Assembly (NCBI GenBank): GCA_019009955.1
Contig: CM032232.1
Span: 49,626,501 to 49,690,500, forward strand
Reading direction: 5' to 3'
Length of the DNA: 64,000 nt
DNA from: Riptortus pedestris
Lineage: Eukaryota > Arthropoda > Insecta > Hemiptera > Alydidae
The notes beneath the pieces were generated by a model, which saw only the letters and a list, made by a program, of their open reading frames with translations, did no database searches and was not told the origin of the DNA. Each line of letters opens with the position of its first letter. Positions within the stretch are counted from its first letter, which is position 1. Both the position numbers and the translations under genes were made by a program. Positions 10,890 to 22,975 of this stretch are shown in pieces.

Positions 10890-12660
10890 CGCATAAACGG
10901 CTGAACCGAATTTCATGAAACTTGGTATGTATATTAGTACTAACCCAACTTAGACTTTAGGCTATATTAATTTTCTCTGAGACGAACAGGAGTGGGGGTT
11001 ATAAGGGAACCCTGAAATTAAAAATAGCGATATTTCGTTTTATATTGGTTTTTCGGCAATTATGCACATAACAAAATTTGTTTATTTTGTTATTTAGAGT
11101 AACTTTTGTTATATACACTTTTGTCGTATACCGAAGTTTAAATGCGTTATACGCTAAAAATTATAGCGGGAGTCAACAATATTATTTGCCAAAAAAGACT
11201 CAACCGAACTAAATAAAACTCGGTATGTGTATTAGCAGTGAGGCCTTCATTATAATAAGCCATACCAATATTTCTATGGACGGGCAGGAGTGGGGGTTAT
11301 AAGGGAAGCCTGAAATTAAAAATAGCGATATTTCGTTTTCTATTGGTTTTTCGGCAAATATGCACATAACAAAAGTTGTTTATTTTGTTATTTAGAGGAA
11401 CCTTTGTTATATACACTTTTGTCGTATACCGATGTTTAAATGCGTTATACACTAAAAACTATAGCAGGAGTCCACAATTTTATTTGGCACAAAAGACTCA
11501 ACCGAACTAAACCAAACTCGGTATGTGTATTAGCAGTGAGGCCTTCATTATAATAAGCCATACCAACTTTTCTATGGAGGGGCAGGAGTGGGGGTTATAA
11601 GGGAAGCCTGAATTTAAAAATAACGATATTTCGTTTCCTATTGATTTTTCCGCAAATATAAACATAACAAAAGTTGTTTATTTTGTTATTTGGAGTAACT
11701 TTTGTTATATACACTTTTGTCGTATACCTAAGTATAAATGAGTTATAAGCTAAAAACTATAGCGGGAGTCATTAATTTTATTGGGCTCAAAAGACTCAAC
11801 CGAACTAAATAAAACTCGGTATGTGTATTAGCAGTGAGGCCTTCATTATAATAAGCCATACCAACATTTCTATGGACGGGCAGGAGTGGGGGTTATAAGG
11901 GAAGCCTGAAATTAAAAATAGCGATATTTCGTTTTCTATTGGTTTTTCGGCAAATATGCACATAACAAAAGTTGTTTATTTTGTTATTTAGAGGAACCTA
12001 TGTTATAAACACTTTTGTCGTATACCGATGTTTAAATGCGTTATACACTAAAAACTATAGCAGGAGTCCACAATTTTATTTGGCACAAAAGACTCAACCG
12101 AACTAAACCAAACTCGGTATGTGTATTAGCAGTGAGGCCTTCATTATAATAAGCCATACCAACATTTCTATGGAGGGGCAGGAATGGGGGTTATAAGGGA
12201 AGCCTGAAATTAAATATAGCGATATTTCGTTTCCTATTGATTTTTCCGCAAATATAAACATAACAAAAGTTGTTTATTTCGTTATTTGGAGTAACTTTTG
12301 TTATATACACTTTTGTCGTATACCTAAGTATAAATGAGTTATAAGCTAAAAACTATAGCGGGAGTCATTAATTTTATTGGGCTCAAAAGACTCAACCGAA
12401 CTAAATAAAACTCGGTATGCATATTAGTGTTGACGCCCTAATTATCATAGGCCATACCAACATTTCTAGGGACGAGCAGGAGTGGGGTTTATAAGGGTGG
12501 CCTGAAATTAAAAATAGCGATATTTCGTTTTCTATTGATTTTTCCGCAAATATAAACATAACAAAAGTTGTTTATTTCGTTATTTGGAGTAACTTTTGTT
12601 ATATACACTTTTAAAATGAAGTAAACACGGGATATACGCTAAACGGGAGTCAATAATATT
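10890..12660 (-). repeat. About 298-bp tandem array within family J
   Basis: The motif CAACCGAACT recurs at 11201, 11500, 11797, 12095 and 12393 (spacings 299, 297, 298, 298), after a diverged first unit near 10900. Units 2 and 4 (GGAGTCCACAATTTTATTTG) and units 3 and 5 (GGAGTCATTAATTTTATTGG) pair, so the array also has a dimeric order of about 596 bp. Confidence 0.9.
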
Positions 12661-13521
12661 AGTACTTATTTAAGGGGTTTTAATAAAGGAATATTATGAC
12701 AAATGATGTTATGTTTTATATGATAGTTCAAAGTATGATTCGGATTAGTGAGGTAATAAATCTTCGTCACCCCCTCCTAATAACTTTATTATTTATTTCC
12801 AATAGAAATATAAACTATAAGAGCATTTCCATTATTTAATTTGTATAATGTACCTTGATGTTATTGAAACAAATATTTAATATAATAACAATTAAACGTT
12901 AATGGTAATGTCATTATGACAAAAAACAATATGCGTTTAAACTCGATATGATATTTTCAGGGTGCCACGGGTTATTTAATTCCATCCGGTAGATAAATTA
13001 TAAAATAATGTTTTGCATCAATAATATAAGTAGAAGAATGTTGAGAAGTCCCATGCGGGAACGGAAGATGACGGGAGCCTTACACGTTAATTGAGTTTAG
13101 TTATTTCCCGTCTGGCATTCCTGGAAGCGATTTCCAGTGAGATTCACTAATACAAATATAATCTTACGTGCAAAACTTTGCCTAAACTATGTGAGCTCGG
13201 ATTGGCTTTTGAAAGGAAATATGTTTATTATAGATGATATTTAATTGTAATAAATGCTACCCATGATTATGGTTGGAATTATTGAAAAACGGTGAGTCAA
13301 AAAGTGTAGAGGGATAGATTAGGAACACATTTTCATTTATCCTTCAAAAATAAAATTTCTATTCTATTAATCCCCAAAAGTTACCATTCAGGGTTGGCTA
13401 TTTCGGAAAATCATTACGTCGTGGAGGGAAGTGTAATTGTACACATTGAAGTCTTACTATCAAAATACCATCATTAGTCAGTCAAGAATGATTTCCCGGG
13501 CATCGCCGGGTACCTTAGCTA

Positions 13522-13522
<1 letters not shown>

Positions 13523-13578
<56 letters not shown>
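13523..13578. repeat. (TA)n microsatellite
   Basis: Nearly pure (TA)n between the J element and the middle module of the split H copy; it is the remaining half of the H centre. Confidence 0.95.
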
Positions 13579-13581
<3 letters not shown>

Positions 13582-14009
13582 GTCTGTTACCTCTCTGGCG
13601 ATCGCAATTTTTGTTTGATCGTTACCAATCTCGATATTTAGTCGTTTTATGTAAAAAGAAAGATCGTTAACGGCTGAAATCAGACCGGTGGGCGGGGGGG
13701 GGGTTTAGAGGAGGGGATTTTCGAAAATTCGAAAAATTATAAATTACGTCGGAACGAAAAATTATATACAATCAATCTTATTACAAATTAAATTTACAAT
13801 AAACATTGTTATATACACTTATTCTCTATCTTGAATATTAACTGAGATATTTGAATTTTTATTAAATCTGAGTTGATAACGGATGAGTGAGTTTCCCGCC
13901 AAAAGCTAGGTCGGCCGTTTCTTCAACTGTTCGACTCTCGTGAAATTTCTCTATTGTATAACTTCACGTGGGAAATCTCCTCAGTTTACGCTGCCCCTGC
14001 CTGTCGGAC

Positions 14010-14370
14010 TTTTTCTTAAGAGTTTAGTAGTAGACCTGGCATATGCAATAGTATAGTGAGACTGAGAGAAGAGGCACTGGGAAGTAGGGGAGGAATGTGA
14101 GAAGTGGTATTTCTTATTGTGTTTATATAAGAAATATCATAAAAAAAACAGAGAATGTAAGGAAAGGAAGTGCAAGTGTAGACCTAACATCATGAGCAAA
14201 TCTGGTGACAATTGGTGAGTCCCTCAAACAGCTTGGAAACCCAATACTTCTGGCTGCATGTAGTCCCTCATCTTCTGAGAGGATGCGTTAGCAGTAATAA
14301 GCTACCAAGTTAGAGAGAGGGTGGTGCTCAATTGAACTTGCTATGCTACTTTGAGCGCCTTGCTGGAAAA
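14010..14370. other. Stretch without recognised features
   Basis: Mixed-composition sequence between two family H copies. No gene or repeat recognised. Confidence 0.4.
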
Positions 14371-15462
14371 ACTCCGTCAAGCAGGTGCTGCGTATACTAA
14401 TCAGGTTTCTCATCTGCTGGTGTAACACACTTGTGATCTTATCTCACCACATATTCTCTATTTATATGTAAATAACCGATGAGTAGAAGGGGGGGGGGTT
14501 ACTGAAGGCAGACTACAAGACAGTACGAATAACTCGCTTAATACGTGAGTTACGAAAATTTGCATTGAACAACAATTGTAGAGCATCAATAGTTAAACAA
14601 GATTGGATCTATAACATTTTATGATCCGACACATAATTTTGAATTTTTAATCCCCCCCCCCCCAACTATTCTAAGTCCGATTTCCGCCAATAGCAATTAT
14701 GATCTATAGTGTTGACTGGAACGATTAAATATCGATTATGGTATAAATCAAATAAACATTTTCGATTAAAGAACGAAAAGTCTTAATTGACGTCTTCATC
14801 ACAACGTATTTGCATGTATTTCACAAAATAAAAGTTCAATGAAACTCATATTTGGTATTTATCATTGGAATATAGTGATTCATGACATAACAGCTTATTG
14901 TTAATATGACATGACTAGGAGTGGGGGTTTACTAATGGCTCAGAACTAAAATATGGTAATATCTCGGCTAATAATCAATATATAAAAAACATGTACATAA
15001 TACTATTTATACAACATTACATTTTCAATAAGATTGATTCTACACATTTTTTTGATCCAGCGTATAACAACGGTGATATTTTTGAATTTTCGAAATTCTC
15101 CCCTCTAAACCTCCCCCCCCCCTCCCAGAGTTATTGAAAACAAAATAAACAGAATCCTAAAAGACAGCAATTTGGATAAAAAAGCTATAAAAGATATAAC
15201 CAAATTAAAAACGCTGCCTGACAAAGATGGACGCATTCTTTGAAAATTTGCAAATCAGTAAAAAATCAAACGGCTGGAGCAGATAGTGGAACTCCTCACG
15301 ATGAATATAAATATATATATTTAGGCCGGGTACCTTAGCTAGTATATATTTTTTCAACGGACCTCATTTTCGCCATCTCTTGGGTAGGATCGATGGAAAT
15401 GTGAGGCAATTTTCATGAGTACAACCTCAATACTTGATTTCCCTAAAGGGGAATCTGCTAAA
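14371..15462 (-). repeat. Old family H copy with internal insertions
   Basis: Diverged 3' end at 14371 (CTCCGTCAAGCAGGTGCTGCG), middle-module sequence at about 14540-15127 with G/C tracts, and a 5' module at 15345-15462. Between 15128 and 15344 lie about 110 bp of unassigned AT-rich sequence and a truncated family J end (GCCGGGTACCTTAGCTAG, 15325-15342). Confidence 0.6.
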
Positions 15463-15478
15463 TAATCGATTACCATAT

Positions 15479-16067
15479 TGTTGCGAAAATTAAATACATG
15501 AATAATCCTTCAGAGAGAGAGAGAGTGAGTCGCGTATTTGGAAAGTGTGACGTAGATCAAAGAAGCCGACAGAATGTCCTAGGTCCTACCAGTACCTTCC
15601 AGCCAGACGTCGAGGGGTCCAGACAATTCCCCTTTGATGTATGCCGACTAGCTATATAAAGAAGGGCCTGCCGCGAGCGAGTCAGTTTTATTCTCACCTG
15701 TCTTGATGTTCACATCAGTGCTACAGTGCGACTTAGTGCAGTGCGGTAAAGTGTTTTTATAAGAAGAACAGTGTTGTGCCGTGACTGTAAGTAACAGTTT
15801 AGTGCCATGTTTATGACAGTGCAGTGCCGTCTTGTTGTGAATTTCAGTGACCGTGAGTGAATTATTGGACTGTGTAATCTGAAGAACAGTGACGCTATCA
15901 GTCTATACTATGAGTAGTAATTAAGAATAATTACCAAGTTTATTGTGCATTATCCAAATAAATTGTGCAGTGATAAAAACTGTGAAACTTGCGAGTATTT
16001 AATTTTGCAATCCAAAAGAACTCTTATTAAAAACGTTTATTACTGGTTTTGGTAATAAAACGTAACA
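15479..16067 (+). mobile_element. Solo LTR (Ty3/gypsy-like), copy 1
   Basis: 589-bp block starting TGTTGCG and ending GTAACA, flanked by the 4-bp direct repeat ATAT (15475-15478 and 16068-16071). It has a TATA-like TATATAAA at 15653 and an AATAAA-like AAATAAATT near 15957. A second copy lies at 41614-42234. A 4-bp target duplication suits Ty3/gypsy elements. No internal region or second LTR is adjacent, so recombination to a solo LTR is inferred. Confidence 0.8.
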
Positions 16068-16071
16068 ATAT

Positions 16072-16863
16072 AAATGACGCATTCTTAGAAAACTCATGGT
16101 CATCACTGCGCAAATTCGTTCATGTGTGTCAGTGATTTTGTTTAAGGGAGTAATTATTCAAGAGAGAATGACCAATATTTTCGTGCATTGTATGCTGATG
16201 ACACAACATATCTGCACAGACATCAGCTTCATCGATTAAACATGGCAGATGAAGACGTAAATTCTTAGTACTTGTTAATTTATGAAATCTTGGATATTCA
16301 GACTTTTTCCAACACTATTGATCCACTAAACAAACTGACCTTGATTTACTAAAAATGACTGAGAAAATACTCCAGCCCAGTAATAAGAAGCACGAAGGAC
16401 GCGCTTTTATTAGTAATTTATTCATTGTAATAAAAGACGTCTCATTTGAAAAACAGCTCGAAAAAGAGAAAGCAATTATGCTCAGAAGAAGGAATATCTG
16501 AACCTAATAATATAAATTAGATATTTACTTTAGCCAGTTTAACGTTTATAAGTTGCAATTATTGTTCACCTAGGTTGTTTAAATAACCTCCTTCTTTATA
16601 AACTAGCTCCAAGAACTACTATTTCGCAATTTTTTTTACTCTTCTAAGCACTCGCTTAGATGAAGACAGTATAGTTTGTTTTAAGTAACTAATAACAAAA
16701 AGTAAGTTTTGTTTTTTTCATTTTATTTCGTCTGCAATAGTAGTAAGCAGCAGTAAAATTTATTGCTTTTGAAAATTATGAACCCAATTTGCCACCATAT
16801 TGGGTTGATTCTGTTTAATTTATAGTAAAGCATAGGCAAGCGAAAGAGCTGTTAACAATTTGT
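16072..16863. other. AT-rich stretch without recognised features
   Basis: No feature that I can support; an open but unrecognised fragment only. Confidence 0.4.
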
Positions 16864-16912
16864 TAAAGTCCGTCACGCTGCGTTAGCTAAGCAGATTTCC
16901 CACGAGCGTCAT
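16864..16912 (-). repeat. Family H 3' end fragment
   Basis: AGTCCGTCACGCTGCGTTAG plus GCAGATTTCCCACG: a 3' module whose hairpin loop has collapsed, 20 bp before another 3' end of the same orientation. Confidence 0.75.
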
Positions 16913-16935
16913 GTATTTGCAGCTATCTCAAAAAA

Positions 16936-17520
16936 GTCCGTCACGCAGGGGCTGCGTAAACTAATCAGATTTCCCACGTGAAGTTTTACAATAGAGAAAT
17001 CTGCATACTGGTAACACAATACCACCGTGATTAAATACAAACGGTAATGAGAAATCTTTCAGTTAATTAAAATAAATTCCCAACTGAAACGGCTTCTGAA
17101 TTGTAAGAATAATTTATATTTTAATAACTCAAATTTTAGTAGTCTAAGAACTAAAGAAGGGGGGGGCCCTTACGGAAACGGCCGACCTAATCCGAACTAT
17201 ACCCGACCACAGACTTCATAAAAATGCAAATATCTCGGTTAATATTCAAGATAGAGAAGAAATGTTTATACCAATATTTATAGTAAATTAAATTTGCGAT
17301 AAGATTGATTCTGTACAATTTTTCGAACCGACGTATAGTAACGGAGATATTTCGGATTTTCTAAAATCCTCCCCTCTAAACCCCCCCCCCTTCCCACTGG
17401 TCCGATTTCAGCTGTTACCGAACTTGATCTTTCTTTTTACATAAAACGACTAAATATCGAGTTTGGTACCGATCAAACAAAAATTGCGACCGCTAGAGCG
17501 GTAACAGACAAATATATATA
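16936..17520 (-). repeat. Family H, 3' end to (TA)n
   Basis: GTCCGTCACGC start, long-form extension, poly-G (about 17160-17166), middle module with poly-C (about 17381-17390), then a short TA stretch where a J element begins. The 5' module is not found on the far side. Confidence 0.8.
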
Positions 17521-17522
17521 TA

Positions 17523-17881
17523 CTAGCTAAGGTACCCGGCGATGCCCGGGAAATCATTCTTGACTGACTAAGATGGTATTTTGATAGGATGACTTCAATG
17601 TGTACAATTACACTTCCCTCCACGACGTAATGATATTCCGAAATAGCCAACCCCGAAGGGTAACTTTTGGGGATTAATAGAATAGAAATTTTATTTTTGA
17701 AGGATAAATGAAAATGTGTTCCTAATCTATCCCTCTAAACTTTTTGACTCACCGTTTTTAGCAGATTTCCCTTCAGGGAAATCAGCTATTGAGGTTGTAC
17801 TCATGACGGAATTTTCAACATTTTTCTTCAAATGTCCATCGATCCTACTTAGTAGATGACGAAAATGAGGTCCGTTCAAAA

Positions 17882-17936
<55 letters not shown>

Positions 17937-20777
17937 TGTTACCGCTCTAGCGGTCGCAATTTTTGTTTGATCGTTATGAAACTCGAAATTTAGTCGTTTT
18001 ATGTAAAAATAAAGATCAAGTTCTTTAACGGCTGAAATCGGACCAGTTGGAGGTGGGGGGTTTAGAGGGGAGGATTTTCGAAAAATCGAAATATCTCCGT
18101 TACTATACGTCGGATCGAAAAATTGTATAGAATCAATCTTATTGCAAATTACATTTACTATAAATATTGTTCTATACATATTTTCCGTATAATGAGTATA
18201 TACCGAGATATTTGTATTTTTTTTCCCGCTTTCAGTAAACCCCTACTCCTACTAGGGACATATTAATACTAAGCTGATATCTAATGAACCACCTCATTAT
18301 TAGGTTAAATACAAAATATTGTTTTTAACAAAGCTTTATTTTACGAGGCACAAACAAATACGTTCTGTTGAACCCCCCCCCCCTCCTTTTTTTTTTCTTG
18401 GACTACAAAAATCTGAGTGATTGAGATAGAAATTATTTTGATTCATTTCAAATTACTCCACTAACTATAATAAATAGTTTCCAATAAAATTAATATTTTA
18501 TATTCAGATATATTTCTTTAATGGTTTGTTTTTCCGGTCTATCTATCGATACTGCGCTACACGGTTGGCTAACCTGTTTGTTTACAATCCAGCCGTATTA
18601 CGGTGTAGGTTACGTTCTATTATTAATTACAGTACTAGATATAATAAATAGTTATATGAATAAAATTTATAACTTATATTCAAATATATTTCCGTAATTG
18701 CTTTTATTTCCTGTAAAAGCTGGCTAACCTGATTGTTTAGAACTCAGGCTGTTTGCTATCAGGAAGGTTCTTACCATTTGTCTTGCCCTTTATTTGTTTA
18801 CTTAATATTCACAGCAGTATTAAGTCTTACAAATAATGGATATCCTGTGGTACTATTTAGTGTTGGTGTAATAAGTGTTCAGAGCGCTGCTATCATTAAC
18901 GGTAAGTCCATCTTTTGTGTTCTTGTTGTTTTTTGAGATTGAATTGTTTTTAATTTAATCTCGGAGCCTAACGGACGAGAGTTACTTTCCCGCCAAAAGC
19001 TAGTTCAGCCGTTTCTTTGACTGGCTTGGCTCTCGTGAAATTTCTCTATTGTAAAACTTCAGGTGGGAAATCTGCTTAGTTTACGCAGCCCCTGCGTGAC
19101 GGACTTTTCAATAATTCAAACCATAATCATGGGTAGCATTTATTACAATTAAATATCATCTATAATAAACATATTTCCTTTCAAAAGCCAATCTGAGCTC
19201 ACATAGTTTAAGCCAAGTTTTGCACTTAAGATTATATTTGTAATAGTGAATCTCACTGTACTGAGATACTCACAGTAATGCCAGACGGGAAATAATTAAA
19301 CTGGTAAGGCTCCCGTCATCTTCCGCTCCCGCATGAGACTTCTCAACATTCTTCTACTTATATTATTGATGCAAAACATTATTTTATAATTTATCTACCG
19401 GATGGAATTAAATAATAGTGGTACCCTGAAAATATCATATCGAGTTTAAACGCATATTGTTTTTTGTCATAATGACATTACCATTAACGTTTAATTGTTA
19501 TTATATTACATATTTGTTTCAATAACATCAAGGTACATTATACAAATTAAATAATGGAAATGCTCTTATAGTTTATATTTCTATTGGAAATAAATAACAA
19601 AGTTATTTTCTAGGAAAAATAAATAGATGAGGAGGGGGTGACGAAGATTTATAACCTCACTAATCCGAATCATACTTTGAACTATCATATAAGACGAAAA
19701 CATAACATCATTTGTCATAATATCCCTTTATTAAAACCCCTTAAATAAGTAACTAATATAATTATTGACTCCCGTTTAGCGTATATACCGTGTTTACTTC
19801 ATTTTACGACAAAAGTGAATGCACACAAAAGTTACTCTAAATAACAAAGTAAACAACTTTTGTTATGTGCACGTTTGGCGAAAAACAAATAGAAAATAAA
19901 AAAAGCGAGTTTTTCATTTCAGCCTCTCTTACAATCCCCACTCCCCTTTGAACCTAAAATGTTTAATATAGCTTATAATCATGGAAGAATTAATGTTACT
20001 TCACACACCGAGTTTTGCTAAGTTCGGTTCAATCGTTAGTGCCCAACAAAATTGTTGGCTCCCGCTTTAGATTCTAGTGTATATCTCGTTTATACTTTTC
20101 TATACGACAAAAGTGAATATAACAAAAGTTACTGAAAATAACAAAATAAACAACTTTTGTCATGTTCATGTTTGTCGAAAAACCAATAGGAAACGAAATA
20201 TCACTACTGTTAATTTCAGGCCTCCCTTACAAACCCCACTCCTGCTCGTCCCTAGAAATGTTGGTATGGATTATAATGAAAGTGTTAGTGCTAAGACACA
20301 TACCGAGTTTTATTTAGTTCCGTTGAGTCTTTCGTGCCAAATAAAATTGTTGACTCCCGCTATAATATTTTCCATATAACGCATTTTTACTTCGGAATAC
20401 GACGAAAGTATATATGACAAAAGTTACTCTAAATAACAAAATAAACAACTTTTGTTATCTTCATACTTGCCGAAAAACCAATAGGAAACGAAATATCGCT
20501 ATTTTTAACTTCAGGCCTCCCTTATAACCCCCACTCCTGTTCATCTCAGAGAAGTTTAATATAGCCTAAAGTCTAAGTTGGGCTAGTAGTAATATACATA
20601 CCAAGTTTCATAAAATTCGGTTCAGCCGTTTATGCGTGAAAAGGTAACAAACAAAAAAACATACACGAAAGAAACAAAATGCAGTTATGGTGTCTATGAC
20701 ATGTGAAACGAAAAGTTATCGTGAAATTTCGCGAAAAAAATCAATGTACAGACAGAGGTTACAATTTTATCTATATA
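17523..20777 (+). mobile_element. Family J element with nested family H
   Basis: Starts CTAGCTAAGGTACCCGGC and ends at TTACAATTTTATCTATATA. Its first 235 bp are about 95% like the minus-strand J copy ending at 13522. A long-form H element sits at 17756-19104. The distal part (about 19740-20660) holds three diverged 300-bp units. Confidence 0.75.
17756..19104 (+). mobile_element. Long-form family H element nested in family J
   Basis: Complete copy: 5' end in a T run (17755-17759), (TA)n at about 17885-17932, middle module, long extension with poly-C (about 18371-18382), and 3' hairpin ending GACGGAC at 19104 followed by TTTT. The intact J copy at 13284-13294 shows the site before insertion. 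Confidence 0.85.
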
Positions 20778-21828
20778 CTAGCTCAGATACCCGGCTTCGC
20801 CCGGGAATTGATTTGAGGCTGAATGGTGATGGCATTTTTTTGCAAGGCTTTACTTTGCACACTATTTTGACATTTACCAGTCCCAGTGTTTAGGGTTAAT
20901 ACCCGTTGTTGGCATTTGTTAATAATAAAATTAATTGTTTATGTAAGTCTTCACTGTCCTCCAAATTGACATATTTCCCGTCTCCTGTGCATTATGCATA
21001 GATTTCAGCTATTAAGGACAACATATTAACATTGATTTGAATTAATTTTTCCAGCTGAGGTACCTGATTGTTCAAATAGGAATGAATTGTTGAGCATATC
21101 AATATTTTTACGCAAATTACTTGTTCCACACATTGTTCCTGGAGAAATGTATAAAAAAAAAAAAGTTAATCTAAATAACAAAGTAAACAACTTTTGTTTT
21201 GTTCATATTTGCTGAAAAACCAATAGGAAACGAAATATCGCTATTTTTAATTTCTGGCATCCCTTATAACCCCCACTCCTGCCCGTCTCTAGAAATGTTG
21301 GTATGGTTTGTTATAATTAAAGCATTAGTGATAATACATATACCGAGTTTTATTTATTTCGGTTGGATCTTTTGTCCTAAATAAAATTGTTCACTTCCGC
21401 TGTAGGTTTACGCGTATATCTCGTTTATAATTCGGTATACGAAAAAAGTGTATATAACAAAAGTTACTCTAAATAACAAAATAAATAACTTTTGTTATGT
21501 TCATATTTGCCGAAAAACTAATAGGAAACGAAATATCGCTATTTTTAATTTCTGGCTTCTCTTATTACCCCCACTCCTGTTCGTCTCAGAGAATTTTAAT
21601 ATAGCCTAAAGTCTAAGTTGGGTTAGTAGTAATACACATACCAAGTTTCATAAAATTCGGTTCAGCCGTTTATGCGTGAAAAGGTAACAAACAAACAAAC
21701 ATACACGAAAGAAACAAAATGCAGTTATGGTGTCTATGACGTGTGAAACGAAAAGTTATTCGTGAAAATTTGCGAAAAAAATCAATGTACAGACAGAGGT
21801 TACAATTTTATATATATACTAGCTCAGA
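20778..21828 (+). mobile_element. Family J element, second in a head-to-tail row
   Basis: Begins CTAGCTCAGATACCCGGC directly after the (TA)-rich 3' end of the previous J copy and ends at TTACAATTTTATATATA. It carries two of the 300-bp units. Confidence 0.75.
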
Positions 21829-22618
21829 TACCCGGCTTCGCCCGGGAATTCATTTGAGGCTGAATGGTTATGGTATTTTTTAGCAGGCTTTACATTGCAC
21901 AATATTTTAACATTTACCCCTCCCAGTGTTTAGGGTTGATACCCATCTTTGCCGTGGATTTGCTAATACAATAATAGAATTATTTGTTCGATAAGGATTC
22001 ACAGTCTTCGATATTTTTATATTTCCCGTCTCTTATACATGTAAATATGGTGAATTTTTATTTCAGGCCTCCCTTTTAACCCCCCCCCCCCACCCGTTCG
22101 AACCTAAAAATTTTAATATAACTTATAATCATGGAAGAATTAATGCTAATTGACATACCGAGTTTTGTTAAGTTCGGTTCAGCCGTTAGTGCCCGCTAAA
22201 GTTTTAACGTATAACTCATTTATACTTAGTTATACGGCAAAAGTGCATATAACAAACGTTACTCTAAATAAAAAAATAAACAACTTTTGTTATGTGCATA
22301 TTTGCTGAAAAAGCAATAGGAAACGAAATATCGCTATTTTTAATTTCAGGCTTCCCTTATAACCCCCACTCCTGCCCGTCCCTAGAAATGTTAGTATGGC
22401 TTATTATAAGGAAAACGTTAGTATTAATTCACATAGCGAGTTTGATTTAGTTCGGTTGAGTCTTTTGTGCCAAATAAAATTGTGGACTCCCGCAATAGTT
22501 TTTAGCGTATAACTCATTTATACTTCCGTATACGGCAAAAGTGTATATAATAAAAGTTACTCTAAATTATTATTATTCGAAATTTTGAGAAAAAAATCAA
22601 TGTACAGACAGAGGTTAC

Positions 22619-22622
<4 letters not shown>
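21829..22622 (+). mobile_element. Family J element, third in a head-to-tail row
   Basis: Begins CTAGCTCAGATACCCGGC and ends GGTTACAATTATATATA at a (TA)n tract (22623-22678). Shorter interior than its neighbours, with a poly-C run at about 22080-22092. Confidence 0.75.

Positions 22623-22678
<56 letters not shown>
22623..22678. repeat. (TA)n microsatellite
   Basis: Nearly pure TA tract at the 3' end of a J copy. Confidence 0.95.
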
Positions 22679-22681
<3 letters not shown>

Positions 22682-22975
22682 TAATCAGGGAGGTTTTAAT
22701 ACTAAATTACATACGGAGTTTCGTTGAGTTCGGTTTATGCCCTATAAGATTGTTGACTACAGGTTTAATTTTTAGTGTATATCTCGTTTATACTTGGTTA
22801 TACGACAAATGTTACTCTAAATAACAAAATAAACAACTTTTGTTATGTGCATATTTGCCGAAAAACCAATAGGAAAATAAATATAGCCATTTTTAATTTC
22901 AGGCCTAGCTAACAACCCCCCTCCTGCTGCTCCCTGGAAATGTTGTTACAGCTTATTATCTTGGAGGAGTTTGTG
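22682..22975 (+). repeat. Family J internal fragment
   Basis: One diverged 300-bp unit (ACGGAGTTTCGTTGAGTTCGG through CCCTCCTGCTGCTCCC). Confidence 0.7.

Larger units (their letters stand above)
10735..13522 (-). mobile_element. Family J element with about 298-bp internal tandem repeats
   Basis: Read on the minus strand it starts at 13522 with CTAGCTAAGGTACCCGGC (GC hairpin) and ends near 10735 at GTTACAATTTTATATA. No coding capacity. It lies exactly in the (TA)n of a family H copy. Unlike the copy at 17523 it has no nested H element, so it preserves the empty site at about 13284-13294. Confidence 0.75.
10590..14009 (+). mobile_element. Family H copy split by a family J element
   Basis: 5' module 10590-10734 and middle plus 3' module 13579-14009 belong to one element; the central (TA)n has been opened by the J element at 10735-13522. 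The 3' terminus is slightly mutated (CTGTCGGAC). Confidence 0.8.

Noticed and set aside
15128..15240. Possible Penelope-like coding fragment (Lys/Asn-rich frame)
   Set aside because: Short, low-complexity and without a diagnostic motif.
18733..18936. Open frame followed by GTAAGT as a possible exon
   Set aside because: It lies inside a long-form family H element and much of it recurs in the copy at about 28600-28700, so it is repeat sequence.
20077..20379. 100-codon open frame
   Set aside because: Falls in the tandem units of a family J element, with no conserved frame between units.
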